NCBI GenBank assembly: GCA_947441615.1
Contig: CANEUH010000001.1
Location: 1-64,000, forward strand
DNA: 64,000 nucleotides
Reading direction: 5' to 3'
Origin: Bacteriovoracaceae bacterium
GTDB taxonomy: Bacteria; Bdellovibrionota; Bacteriovoracia; Bacteriovoracales; Bacteriovoracaceae
Shown here in pieces: positions 1-8,377 of the stretch. The position numbers and the translations under genes are program-made. Numbering within the stretch: the first letter of the stretch is position 1; the number at the start of each line of letters is the position of its first letter. Under the pieces are notes generated by a model that saw only the letters and a list, made by a program, of their open reading frames with translations, was not told the DNA's origin and made no database searches.

Positions 1-2
1 AA

Positions 3-155
3 AAAGATTTTTCCCTACTCTCTAGTGTTGCGATCAAAGAGTTCAATTTCTCCTTCGATGAACTCCTGCAAACGATAGAAGAAAAACTCTCTCAAGGCGG
101 CGCCAAGGCCGTTACCGAGCATATCTGCAACTGGCTCTCCGTTGTAATGGTGTGA
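3..155 (+). CDS. C-terminal end of an unidentified protein (gene begins before the window)
   Basis: An open frame runs from the left edge to a TGA at 153-155 with no internal stop, giving about 50 residues. The peptide has a plausible mixed composition (a stretch like KEFNFSFDELLQTIEEKL that could be an amphipathic helix), but no motif I recognise. It is most likely the tail of a gene starting upstream of the window. I cannot tell which family it belongs to. Confidence 0.4.
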   Translation, partial: KDFSLLSSVAIKEFNFSFDELLQTIEEKLSQGGAKAVTEHICNWLSVVMV

Positions 156-327
156 TTATTTTAGACAGCCCAAATTATCAAATATTCGTTAAAACTGGCC
201 TAAACTATTGTAATTCAGTTCCTTTTTGCCGATGCCATTATCAGAATAGTCTAAGTATATGTAATTTTATGGACAATATAACAAATGCAGAATTTATTAA
301 TGTGATCCGTTCTTCTTGGAGCCTTTA

Positions 328-1457
328 TCAAAGGACACTTCTTTTAAAAAGAGTCTTTATTTTATCTTTGTTTAAAGTAATGCTGAATTGATTATTGTCT
401 CCTAAATCAATTAGAGCTTCATTATTTTCACCAACACATTTTAGTGAAGTATTACACGTGAAGATTTCTTCCCGAACACAGTCATCCCCTTTTGAGCTGA
501 TGGTAATATTAGTAGGGTATGAATCAGTATTATAAACAACTTTTTCAATATTAATCTGAAAACCTGATGAAGAAAAGTAACTTCCTTCTGTCAGGAAAGT
601 AATTTTACTGTCAACTGAGCCTTTTGCGATACTGATTTTAAGTTTTGTCATTTGAGACTTAAAATCTTTTACAAAACCTGAACTTAAAATTCCTTGAACA
701 GAACTTTCGGCCTTTCTATTTTTAAAATCTAAAGGAACATAACCATCAGGAAGTCCGATAGCGATTCTTGAGCCTGCTATAAACATCGGGCCTCCGCTGT
801 TGCCACCGTATGTTGAGCAATTATGGGTAAAAATCGCATCCTTTGATTTTTTTTCCCCCATGCCTTCTCTTCCATGATAAATATTGAAATCAGTCGAAGG
901 TTCTTGAACCCAGCAATGATCCGTTTCCTTTAGCTCCCGTTTTGCATTTTTAGCATCTGCAGGGAAGCCTAACATACCCAACATCATGCCGCTTTCAAGT
1001 GGAAAGTCTGCAAGTTGAAAATCATTACTTCTATCGCGCTCACTATCTTGGAATTCAAAAATAACCATATCGTGAGCAATATCTCCAACGACAACTTTTG
1101 AACATTTAAGATTTTTTTATTATGATAATCCGTAGTTTTTGTTTTTTTACTACACCATTTGGCAGCATCGTATTTAAAACAATGTGCCGCTGAAACAATC
1201 AGGTTTTTGTTGTCTGCATTTTTCAGAAAAAAACCGGTACATCCCCCTGGGAAAATAGAGATTCCCATGGCCCTTGTATCACTTGCTTTAACTGTCAATC
1301 TCAGTGAGTTTTCAAAAAACATATTACTGCCAATAAGTTTGGCCTCTTTGTGTGAAGTAGATTTTCCACAGGAAATCAGAAATTGTGACAAGCATAACCC
1401 CCGGTTTTTGGAATGTTGACCATTTACAACCCGGAGAATAGACTTGACGTGGCGCAC
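328..1457 (-). pseudogene. Trypsin-like serine protease, interrupted by a frameshift
   Basis: Two overlapping reading frames together encode one chymotrypsin/trypsin-fold protease. The first (984-1457, GTG start) has the catalytic histidine in SAAHCF. The second (down to 328) has the aspartate in AHDMVIFEF and the serine in GNSGGP. The frames join at a run of seven T on the + strand (1112-1118). One extra base there, or a -1 slip, fuses DYHNKK directly to NLKCSKVVV and restores the full triad. Near the N-terminus, FLISCGKS looks like a lipobox, so the protein was probably exported. The true start is unclear: an ATG in another frame upstream would need a second single-base indel in a G run. 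It is either a recent pseudogene, a slippage-expressed gene, or a homopolymer sequencing error. Confidence 0.75.
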
Positions 1458-1529
1458 CTATTGCAATAGAATAAGTTTAACTAGACAAACTTGTTGCAAG
1501 CAAATTCTAATTTGGAGTTAGATAAATAC

Positions 1530-2222
1530 ATGAAAAAACTATTCAAATTATTAATAGGATTATATTTTATCATTTTTACAAACATAGGCCAAGCTGATCA
1601 AATTTCACAGTTTGCAGGTAGGTTAAAAGACAAGATTCAGGAGATTAATGCAGTCAGGCTAAGCAACAACAAAATAATAGATAAATATAAAGCAGACGTA
1701 GATAGTGCGTGGCCTATTTTTTATGCAATGGAATTTCACGAAGCTTACCGTAATAATGGCGTATTGATTGTAAGCACAGAAGAAAGTTTAATAAGTGTTT
1801 TAAAGGAATTAGGAAAAGACCCGACGAATAAAAGCAAAGACAATGGTACACAATTAATTAATAGCAAATTAATAGAATTAAAAAAGAAACTTTCTGAAAA
1901 AAAATCACAATCAAAAAACTTAAAGGCCAAAGCTGATAAAGCTAGTGCCATATATAATGCTGCATTCGCAAAGAATGATGATTCTGAAGCCAATCGAAAC
2001 GAACGACAAATGAACAAACAAGCTTCTGCAGATTATGAAATCAACCAAATCGATATTGAAACCCTAACAAAACTGATTTCTATACTAAAAACTACTTTAG
2101 AACCTTTAAAAACATATGGAGATAATCAAAGTGAGAACGACACCTGTGTCAGCTCAATTATCCCCACACAAGCTGTAGATAATTTATATTCAATGGTATC
2201 TCCTATTCTGCAGGAAATTTGA
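1530..2222 (+). CDS. Secreted coiled-coil protein of unknown function, possibly truncated
   Basis: The start is the ATG at 1530, preceded by a GGAG ribosome-binding site at 1514-1517. It opens a typical signal peptide (MKKLFKLL, a hydrophobic core, then NIGQA). The mature part (about 210 residues) is rich in K, E, N and A and has heptad-like stretches (KLIELKKKLSEKKSQSKNLK) that suggest a coiled coil. No enzymatic motif is visible. The reading frame ends at the exact point where an IS66 transposase remnant begins, so the original C-terminus may have been lost to that insertion. It is divergent from the broken protease. Confidence 0.6.
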   Translation: MKKLFKLLIGLYFIIFTNIGQADQISQFAGRLKDKIQEINAVRLSNNKIIDKYKADVDSAWPIFYAMEFHEAYRNNGVLIVSTEESLISVLKELGKDPTNKSKDNGTQLINSKLIELKKKLSEKKSQSKNLKAKADKASAIYNAAFAKNDDSEANRNERQMNKQASADYEINQIDIETLTKLISILKTTLEPLKTYGDNQSENDTCVSSIIPTQAVDNLYSMVSPILQEI

Positions 2223-2380
2223 GATGGATTGCAAGCGCAAATCTTTACAGTCTCGTGAAAACGGCGAAGGCCAATGATCTTGATCCGTTTGATTATCTCA
2301 ACCAAGTTTTTAGAAAATTACCAATGGCCCAAACAGAAAAAGATTTCTTAGAATTATTACCAGTCAAGATAGATAATTAA
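2222..2380 (+). pseudogene. IS66-family transposase, C-terminal remnant
   Basis: The frame ending at 2380 reads WIASANLYSLVKTAKANDLD, then PFDYLNQVFRKLPMAQ. These match the conserved end of IS66 transposases (a LYSL.ETAK.NG..P..YL..V...LP.A pattern). Only about 52 codons survive; everything upstream, including the catalytic DDE region, is missing. The remnant abuts the stop of the secreted protein at 1530-2222, which points to an old insertion followed by deletion. Confidence 0.75.
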
Positions 2381-2401
2381 CGGTCATTGTGGAGCGTTTA
2401 C
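2225..2401 (+). mobile_element. Right end of a decayed IS66-like element
   Basis: The transposase tail is followed at 2391-2401 by GGAGCGTTTAC, which fits the GTAA-type terminal inverted repeat of IS66 elements read from the other strand. No matching left end is visible upstream, so the element cannot move. The exact left boundary is unknown. Confidence 0.5.
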
Positions 2402-2556
2402 GTTAAAACACCATCAATTATTTTATCCATTTCTTCTCCCTGTGGGATTCTGATTATTGATCTAACTTCCAATAAATCCTAATATAGGATAGCCGTCACA
2501 TAAGACGGTATCAAATTAAAGGATTTAATGGATCTTGATTGATAGCCTGTGAAATG

Positions 2557-2582
2557 CGGCCATCATTTTTACGTGATGGCCG
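2557..2582. terminator. Perfect 9-bp inverted repeat, terminator-like
   Basis: CGGCCATCA and TGATGGCCG pair around an 8-nt loop and are followed by the weak T-rich tract ATTATTTTG. It lies between the IS66 end and the TIGR02147 remnant, so it may have ended a lost transcript. The poor T tail limits confidence. Confidence 0.4.
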
Positions 2583-2600
2583 ATTATTTTGTCTTTGTAA

Positions 2601-2987
2601 TTCGATCAGGTAAGTGAGCAGGAACCTAGTAGTTTAGCCTGCGCCCATCTTGTTGGCCAGGTTCTCGAATTTTTATTAAGAAATAACTTAATTATTAAAA
2701 ATAAAAAAGGCTATGATATTGGACCTCAGGTCACCCATGTTGGACACGATTCACCTTTTGTAAACCGTCACCATTCAAACTGGAGAATGCAATCATTAAT
2801 CGAAATGGATAAATCAAGAAAAGATAACTTATTTTATACAGGGCCGATGGCATTATCAAAAAAAGCTGCTGAGAAAATAAGAGAAGCAGTCATCGACTTA
2901 ATTGAACAGGCCACAAAAGAGGCATCAGTTTCAGACTCTGAAACGTTAAGATGCTTAAATATAGATTGGTTCGAAGTAAATAAGTGA
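2601..2987 (+). pseudogene. TIGR02147-family protein, C-terminal remnant
   Basis: The frame is open from the stop at 2598-2600 to 2987 and has no plausible start before an ATG at 2787. The translation contains LLRNNLIIKNKKGYDIGP, then DKSRKDNLFYTGPMALSKKA and EAVIDLIEQATKEASVSD, ending in LNIDWFEVNK. This is the layout of TIGR02147 proteins: a winged-helix-like segment, a conserved R-S/T-rich strand, a helix, then an LN-aromatic C-terminus. The family is abundant in Bdellovibrio-like and Fibrobacter genomes, and its role is unknown. The N-terminal half is missing, so this is a truncated gene, unless a short C-terminal product starts at 2787. Confidence 0.6.
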
Positions 2988-3116
2988 TTCGTAACTTAAT
3001 GGTTTGTAACCGACTGATATCTCATCAAATGCCTGTCTTTCGAAACAAGAAGGCTAAAAAAGCCTCCTCCATTTTTTCATATCCCTGCACTAAACTAGGG
3101 AAGGCCAGGATGATTC

Positions 3117-3686
3117 TCACGACAATTCTTCCAGATCCCAACGAATTTTGCCCGCTTCGGAGAAACTGAATATCTTATATAAGGTGCAATTTAAAATAGA
3201 GCGCTCCTCTATCCCTAAATGATCGCTTAAGATGAGTCCAAGGGCACCATGAGAGACAATTAAAGGCGACTGGGATTCATTCATACAATAAGTAATAGCT
3301 GCGGCAGTTCGCTTTTTAAATTCAGCAACGGCCTCTCCTCCTGGCGGATCTTCCCATTTATCAGTGCTCGGCAGAACTGATTGCCAAGGAGTCATTTCCC
3401 AGCTTCCAATTTTCCATTCACGAAGGTTTTCGACAATCTCAATATCCTTATTAGATTTATGATTTATTAGATTTGCCGTTTCGATGGTTCGCTTCATGGG
3501 GCTACAGAAAATTTTATCAAAATGAGCATCCAAACTTAATATTTTATCCGCTAATCCCAAGGCTTGCTTTCGGCCATCATCGTGAAGATCAATGTCCCAG
3601 TCTCCCCCACACCAAAGTTTATTTTGGTTGGCCGCAGTTATCCCATGACGGACAAAATAAAATACTCTTTCCGATTTTCTGAACAT
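3117..3686 (-). CDS. Histidine phosphatase (phosphoglycerate mutase-like) family protein
   Basis: The 189-residue protein begins with the family signature FVRHGIT, whose RHG histidine (residue 14) is the phospho-acceptor. It has the second arginine context FCSPMKRTIETA and the late catalytic histidine in VSHGALG. This is the usual size for cobalamin-phosphatase/PhoE-like members; the substrate cannot be read from sequence. An AGGT ribosome-binding site precedes the ATG. It sits 41 bp downstream of the AbiE genes on the same strand and could be co-transcribed with them. Confidence 0.85.
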   Translation of the reverse strand: MFRKSERVFYFVRHGITAANQNKLWCGGDWDIDLHDDGRKQALGLADKILSLDAHFDKIFCSPMKRTIETANLINHKSNKDIEIVENLREWKIGSWEMTPWQSVLPSTDKWEDPPGGEAVAEFKKRTAAAITYCMNESQSPLIVSHGALGLILSDHLGIEERSILNCTLYKIFSFSEAGKIRWDLEELS

Positions 3687-3727
3687 TAATACCTCGATTA
3701 ATAAAGTATATATCTTGAGGACAAGCC

Positions 3728-4570
3728 TTACTTCAATTTTTCTTTTAAATAAGTAATTAGTTCCGTACTTATCGTTGAAAATTCAGGGATCTCAAGATTG
3801 CTGAAATTTGCTCCAGCAAGGCGCTTCATGTTTTTGACGAAAAATTCATCATGTAAAATCTCTTCCGCTCTCACTAAAGAAAAAACTTGTGACCTATTTT
3901 CAAAACATGCCGTTACTGCTTTTCGAAGCTTGGCATCGTCCATATTAAAGCGAGTAAGCGACCATAGGTCGATAAGGTCTTTGCAACGAGTATTTCCCGT
4001 TCCAAATCGGAATAGTGTTTCTAGTTTTTCTGCAAAAATAAATTCTGCCGGATAAATATTTGCGGAAAGGTTAAAGTCATCGCTGTCAGGTAAAATACTT
4101 AACTTAGAAAAATCCTTTTTTATAGATGTAACAACATCTCCTGCGCACACATCAAGTTTTAAAGTTTCTGACTGAGATTTGCCAAACATTTTCCAATTGA
4201 TTTGAAATCGATCTCCGCCATAAGGAGTCTCGCGCTCCATTGGAGTAGATATGATCTCGTTAAACTCAAATCCATCTTCCAATGAAATATCACACGCTTT
4301 GTTTAGAATATTAAGCGTCTTTTTAAAATCAATTCCCCTGAGAAGTAGATCAATATCGACAGTGTATCTTGGAGTCTCAAGAGTTGAATACTCTCTTAAG
4401 AACAAACTTCCACCTTTCCAAATGAAATGCTTGCCTTCCTCTAAGGTAAGAAGACGGGCCAAAAAACGCTCCTGTGCAAGCAACATTTGCATTTGCGGAA
4501 GTCTGAGACCAAGCTCTTTGGATTTTTTAACTAAACTTTCACGAATTAAATGAGGCTTCCAAATGGTCAC
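3728..4570 (-). CDS. abiEii: AbiEii-type nucleotidyltransferase toxin
   Basis: The 280-residue protein has the features of the AbiEii/AbiGii (DUF1814) family: KGGSLFLRE near residue 53 followed by YTVDIDLLLRG, the GS...D.D nucleotidyltransferase core. Family members transfer nucleotides, for example onto tRNA acceptor ends, and act as bacteriostatic toxins and phage-abortive factors. The start codon overlaps the end of the upstream AbiEi gene by 4 bp (ATGA), the normal arrangement of this type IV toxin-antitoxin system. Toxicity here is inferred from the family. Confidence 0.87.
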   Translation of the reverse strand: MTIWKPHLIRESLVKKSKELGLRLPQMQMLLAQERFLARLLTLEEGKHFIWKGGSLFLREYSTLETPRYTVDIDLLLRGIDFKKTLNILNKACDISLEDGFEFNEIISTPMERETPYGGDRFQINWKMFGKSQSETLKLDVCAGDVVTSIKKDFSKLSILPDSDDFNLSANIYPAEFIFAEKLETLFRFGTGNTRCKDLIDLWSLTRFNMDDAKLRKAVTACFENRSQVFSLVRAEEILHDEFFVKNMKRLAGANFSNLEIPEFSTISTELITYLKEKLK

Positions 4571-5136
4571 AGGTTCACCATGATACTTTCAAATTTTGAT
4601 TTTACTCTGAAGATAGTAGCGTAATGCTCTAGCTTAGAAAAATTAATACGTATTCCTTTTTTCTGGGCCTCTAATATAATAGTACGCCCTTCTTTTGGAG
4701 TTCCTTTTTTACGCAAAAGATCTACGATTGTTCGCTCAATTGTTGTGACAGGAATGCCACGAATTTTAGTAATCCCTTCTTCAAATAAATGATCCTTAAC
4801 TGAATGAAGTTTAATATCGTCCATTTTCTTTTTAGGCACATTTGATTCTGGAACCATTAAGTCGATATTGGCCGGAGCTTCTTCGGTTAGGTCGTAAAGT
4901 TTGAGAGCAGTTTTTAAACCTATTACTGCTTGAGGAGCTTGAATCAATTTTTCTTTGATAATACCTTCGAAGTCAAAACCTAATTTATCTGCAAGAGCAT
5001 AAACACCTTGGGCCAGTCTAACCAACACCCCATTCTTTACATAATAAGAGAGCATTCTTCTACTGATCCCTTTCGCTCTCGCGTATTCAGAGTCAAATGG
5101 TGATTTTTTTATTTTCGTTAAAAGTGAATTATCCAT
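4567..5136 (-). CDS. abiEi: AbiEi-type antitoxin / transcriptional repressor
   Basis: The 189-residue protein has an N-terminal winged-helix segment (ARAKGISRRMLSYYVKNG, then LVRLAQGVYAL) and a C-terminal domain with VTTIERTIVDLLRK. This is the two-part layout of AbiEi antitoxins, which counteract AbiEii and repress their own promoter. No clear Shine-Dalgarno sequence precedes the ATG at 5136. A 7-bp inverted repeat 23 bp upstream is a candidate operator. It is translationally coupled to the toxin gene. Confidence 0.85.
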   Translation of the reverse strand: MDNSLLTKIKKSPFDSEYARAKGISRRMLSYYVKNGVLVRLAQGVYALADKLGFDFEGIIKEKLIQAPQAVIGLKTALKLYDLTEEAPANIDLMVPESNVPKKKMDDIKLHSVKDHLFEEGITKIRGIPVTTIERTIVDLLRKKGTPKEGRTIILEAQKKGIRINFSKLEHYATIFRVKSKFESIMVNL

Positions 5137-5158
5137 ATTGTGTTACTCTTGGGTGGCT

Positions 5159-5175
5159 GTTGCTCCTTGAGCAAC
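5159..5175. promoter_or_regulatory. Candidate AbiEi operator (inverted repeat)
   Basis: GTTGCTC and GAGCAAC form a perfect 7-bp inverted repeat with a 3-nt spacer, just upstream of abiEi. AbiEi proteins are known to bind inverted repeats in their own promoters. The role here is inferred from position. Confidence 0.4.
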
Positions 5176-5199
5176 CTAAATGTTACATTCGAGCACCAA

Positions 5200-5235
5200 A
5201 AAAAGGCCATCGATTCTCCCGATGGCCTTTTTTAT
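5200..5235 (-). terminator. Rho-independent terminator after the recombinase gene
   Basis: GGCCATCG and CGATGGCC form an 8-bp stem flanked by A-rich and T-rich tracts, just beyond the recombinase stop codon on the minus strand. The flanks are symmetric, so it could work in both directions. Confidence 0.8.
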
Positions 5236-5241
5236 TATACT

Positions 5242-5991
5242 TTATCTTTCAAGTTCAAGACTCATATCTTGATTTACAAAATTGAAGTTATGTCCTTGGT
5301 AGCTGTTATTTGTTAATACTGTCTCTGAGGTCCATGAACGATTCACTTCTAGCTTTGGTGAAAGCGCTTCTTCTAAAGCTTTATTTTTTTCTTTGGCAAG
5401 GGCTTCGGCCTTCATAGCTCTCATTTCTGCGCTGACTGCTCCCGTGGAACATTTTGCAATTCTCGCGACATCACGAAAAGTCATTCCACTTGCTCGGAGC
5501 TTTCTTATTAAATCACTATCGCGCTCTTTAACTCTCCCAATATGAATTCCTTTTGCTTTCGCGTTTGCAAGTCCATTTCGGACCCTCTCAGCTATAAGGT
5601 CCCGCTCAAGCTGGGCCACTGCTCCAAGAATTGCGAAAATCGCAGACCCCAAAGGGGTATTTGTATCGATATTCTCTGTAGTGGAAACAAAACCAACGTC
5701 CATTTTTTTAAACTCTTCCAAGGCCCGAAGTAGATGGGTCACACTTCTGGCGTAACGACTGAAACTATATACAATTACTTTTTCGATCATTCCATCACGA
5801 ACATCTTTCATCATTCTATCAAGTGCAGGGCGAGATTGCTTAACACCTGATTGGTTCTCATCCTCATATAGGATATAGTCCGATATATTATTTCTGATAC
5901 AATAATCTCTTAAGGCCCTAACCTGGGCTTCAAGACCGGTCGACTGGTTTCCCGTGGAAACTCTGCAATACAAGGCAATTTTTTTTGCCAT
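5242..5991 (-). CDS. Small serine recombinase (resolvase/invertase family)
   Basis: The start is the ATG at 5991, which has an ideal AAGGAG ribosome-binding site; an in-frame ATG at 6033 is less likely. The protein opens with MAKKIALYCRVSTGNQ. The serine in YCRVS (residue 12) is the nucleophile, and VYSFSRYARS and GAVAQLERDLIAERVRNGL are hallmark resolvase motifs. A helix-turn-helix (GMTFRDVARIAKCSTGAVS) follows, then about 60 extra residues of unknown role. Such enzymes resolve or invert DNA. No transposase accompanies it. The roughly 290 bp upstream show direct repeats of GGTTAAAAA near 6130-6150, but no clear res site. Confidence 0.9.
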   Translation of the reverse strand: MAKKIALYCRVSTGNQSTGLEAQVRALRDYCIRNNISDYILYEDENQSGVKQSRPALDRMMKDVRDGMIEKVIVYSFSRYARSVTHLLRALEEFKKMDVGFVSTTENIDTNTPLGSAIFAILGAVAQLERDLIAERVRNGLANAKAKGIHIGRVKERDSDLIRKLRASGMTFRDVARIAKCSTGAVSAEMRAMKAEALAKEKNKALEEALSPKLEVNRSWTSETVLTNNSYQGHNFNFVNQDMSLELER

Positions 5992-6283
5992 AGTGCTCCT
6001 TATAAATTTTAGATTAAAAATGGAAAAAATCAACTTCTATAAGCAAGTGACAAATAGCCACTATGCAACATAATCAAAACGCTCAGGTTCTTTCCCGAGT
6101 TATTTTTGAACATATATTCAATTAAAAATCGTGGTTAAAAAATGGTTAAAAACTATCCAAAACCAACCAAAATTGATAACAATAGATCACAAACGAACGC
6201 GAGTAATTTTTAAGTTTTTGTTAATGAAATTAGATAATTAGTTGCGATTTTAAGCTCTTAGCGTGGACAGTGAATGAGTGACT

Positions 6284-6536
6284 TTACAAATCTCGTCCCG
6301 AGAACGTTTGTTCAAGGATGGTAAAAAGAGGAGTCGTTAGAGTCATGATCCAACTGATTGAGAATAGGAGAAGAACTCTTATGATAAGGGCCAGAGAGAT
6401 TCCAAGATTTCTTGTCTTCTTTTGGGATTCTTTAGGTCGTCTTCCTACGAGGATTGCAATAAAGATGATATTATCTATGCCGAGAACAGTTTCCATCGCG
6501 GAAAGAAGTTAAATTCTGTGCCGTAAGTTCAAACAT
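6284..6536 (-). pseudogene. TerC-family membrane protein, 5'-frameshifted and 3'-truncated
   Basis: The peptide METVLGIDNIIFIAILVGRR, followed by RVLLLFSISWIM and TFSGRDL, is a clear match to the N-terminal third of TerC proteins (integral membrane proteins linked to tellurite resistance or metal export). It stops right after GRDL, where TerC normally continues with several more helices. An ATG with a good AGGAG site at 6536 starts MFELTAQNL, but a one-base frameshift separates it from the conserved frame. Both ends are damaged, so this is a dead gene. Confidence 0.7.
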
Positions 6537-6589
6537 AAATCTCCTAAATGAAACACATCAATTTTCCTTAAGTTTGCTCTTTTTGACTA

Positions 6590-6598
6590 TGGTATAAT
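6590..6598 (+). promoter_or_regulatory. Extended -10 promoter for the glycine-zipper lipoprotein
   Basis: The sequence TGGTATAAT, ending at 6598, is an extended -10 element (TGn plus a perfect TATAAT). It lies about 18 bp before the start codon at 6617, so the leader would be very short. No good -35 box is present at the usual distance. Confidence 0.45.
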
Positions 6599-6616
6599 GC
6601 CAAGAGAGGAGAAATT

Positions 6617-7000
6617 ATGAAATATATCTGTTTGATTTTACTTATTGCATCTTGTGCATCTAGACCTCAGCTCTATCCAAATCAAAAATTTAAATCATCA
6701 GGCAAAGAAATTGCTAAAAAAGATATCGATAGCTGTATGGCCCAAGCTGAGGAGTACTTAAAATCCTCTAAGGGTAAGCAAGTCGCTAAAAGTGCGGGAG
6801 CTGGAGCTGCTATTGGTGCCGCAATTGGGGCCGTGGGCGGAATGTTTACGGGAAATATGGGGCGCGGTCTTGTTCGCGGAGGTGCGATGGGTGCTGCAGG
6901 TGGAACAGCCGCTGGTGCTGTTTCCCCAGATGAAATAAAAAGAAGATTCGTCAATCAGTGCTTAGCTGAGAAGGGGTACCAGGTTATCGGGTGGGATTAG
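6617..7000 (+). CDS. Glycine-zipper lipoprotein
   Basis: The 127-residue protein has a lipoprotein signal (MKYICLILLIASC, Cys 13), so it is probably anchored in the outer membrane. A central glycine zipper follows (about residues 60-100: SAGAGAAIGAAIGAVGG, then GGAMGAAGGTAAGAV), a membrane-inserting helical hairpin of the kind seen in the YMGG/OmpA-linked families. There are two further cysteines (SCMAQA and NQCLAEKG) around the zipper. A strong GAGGAG site precedes the ATG. The exact function is unknown. Confidence 0.75.
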   Translation: MKYICLILLIASCASRPQLYPNQKFKSSGKEIAKKDIDSCMAQAEEYLKSSKGKQVAKSAGAGAAIGAAIGAVGGMFTGNMGRGLVRGGAMGAAGGTAAGAVSPDEIKRRFVNQCLAEKGYQVIGWD

Positions 7001-7007
7001 TTCATGA

Positions 7008-7050
7008 AAAATAGAGAAACCAGAACTTTATATTCCGGTTTCTCTATTTA
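7008..7050. terminator. Bidirectional terminator between convergent genes
   Basis: AATAGAGAAACC and GGTTTCTCTATT form a 12-bp stem with a 14-nt loop. It lies between the convergent lipoprotein and hydroxylase genes and would serve both. Confidence 0.7.
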
Positions 7051-7060
7051 AGTGTGATCT

Positions 7061-8308
7061 TTATTCTGCTGCAACTTGTGGTTGCATAACTTTAAACATA
7101 GGTACAAATTGAAGAAGACCAGTTGTAATAATGAGAACCATAGAAATCATAAGATGTTTATTCGTTCCATGGTTTTGATTAATGAAGTACATTGTCATCA
7201 TCGTTAGAAATAATCTGATCCCTTCAAACTTAGCGTAAGATTTCTCTGACTCTAATAATTTTCCCCAGCTCATAATCATCAGCCAAAGAGAAAAAATGAG
7301 AGACAATCTTTCAACCATGGTAAAAGGAATATTTAAATTAATGGTAGAGCTCATTAAATAAAGGCCAAGTGCTACTTGAAGCACAAGAAAAGCTTTCTTC
7401 GTTGTTGGCACTTCAACATTATATTTTACAAATGTTTTTTCATTAATACGGTAACGCTGAATGTGTTTAACATCATCTGGACGCCAACCTAGAGGCATAA
7501 ACCAAAGTCTAATTTTATCCCACCATGATTTCGTATTCACCATATCAATAAAGAGTGCTTTCCAAAATTGAACGTAAATCTTATTAGGGTTACAAGATTG
7601 AATCGGAGTTAAGCAACCATAGATTGGCTCTTCCTCTTCCTCTTCCTTAGCGTAAGTTCCAAACATCTTGTCCCAAATAATGAAAATTTCACCAAAGTTT
7701 TTATCTAGGTATTTATCATTAATAGCGTGGTGAACACGATGGTAAGCAGGAGAGTTGAAAATAATCTCGTACCACCCCATCTTTTTAATCACTCGAGTGT
7801 GGTGCCAAAGAGCAATCATGAGTTGAACAGCTGAAGCTGCGTAGATAGCTTCAGGACGAAAACCCATAAGGGCAAGAGGCCACAAATAGGTGAAAGAGAA
7901 AAGTCTCTGAGTGATACTCGCTCTAACGCCTACAAAAAGATTAAATTCCTCTGAGCTATGGTGAGGCATGTGGGCCGCCCAAAGAATATTGATGGCATGT
8001 CCGTGGCGATGAAACCAGTAGAAGAAAAAATCAAACGCCACTAAGAGAAGGCAGAAATTCCAGAAAGTGGTTGGTATCGTGAAAAAACGATATTCATAAA
8101 CATAACCAAAAGACCAAACGACAAGAAACGCTACCCCTAAGTTTACACATTGGTTACCAATGGCCGTTCCCATGTTTGTGACTGCTTCAAAAAAAGAAAT
8201 GTATTCTTTCTTTTTAAACAATACATAAACTGTCTCTATGACGATCATAACAATGGCGATCGGAGTCAAAAGACTATAAATATTTACTAAATCCAGTTCA
8301 TTACTCAT
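7061..8308 (-). CDS. Fatty acid hydroxylase / sterol desaturase family membrane protein
   Basis: The start is the ATG at 8308 behind a perfect AGGAGG site, not the upstream in-frame ATG at 8335. The 415-residue product has several transmembrane segments and the histidine clusters of the di-iron hydroxylase superfamily: HRHGH (100-104), HMPHH (113-117), a later HH and HRVHH (about 195). These ligate the metal centre that oxidises lipid C-H bonds. The C-terminal half carries four more hydrophobic segments, making it longer than minimal family members and reminiscent of alkylglycerol monooxygenase-like proteins. The substrate is unknown. It is divergent from a Crp-like regulator that may control it. 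Confidence 0.85.
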   Translation of the reverse strand: MSNELDLVNIYSLLTPIAIVMIVIETVYVLFKKKEYISFFEAVTNMGTAIGNQCVNLGVAFLVVWSFGYVYEYRFFTIPTTFWNFCLLLVAFDFFFYWFHRHGHAINILWAAHMPHHSSEEFNLFVGVRASITQRLFSFTYLWPLALMGFRPEAIYAASAVQLMIALWHHTRVIKKMGWYEIIFNSPAYHRVHHAINDKYLDKNFGEIFIIWDKMFGTYAKEEEEEEPIYGCLTPIQSCNPNKIYVQFWKALFIDMVNTKSWWDKIRLWFMPLGWRPDDVKHIQRYRINEKTFVKYNVEVPTTKKAFLVLQVALGLYLMSSTINLNIPFTMVERLSLIFSLWLMIMSWGKLLESEKSYAKFEGIRLFLTMMTMYFINQNHGTNKHLMISMVLIITTGLLQFVPMFKVMQPQVAAE

Positions 8309-8377
8309 GCGAAAACCTCCTGCTTCATGTAGCATAAAGAGGCAGAGCGTTTATGAGAATTGATCAAGGTCAAGAAG

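Noticed and set aside
152-391. 79-codon frame on the + strand
   Set aside because: It overlaps the protease gene antisense, has no ribosome-binding site and an unlikely composition.
2984-3169. 61-codon frame after the TIGR02147 remnant
   Set aside because: It lacks a recognisable motif, overlaps the end of the phosphatase gene and looks like chance coding.
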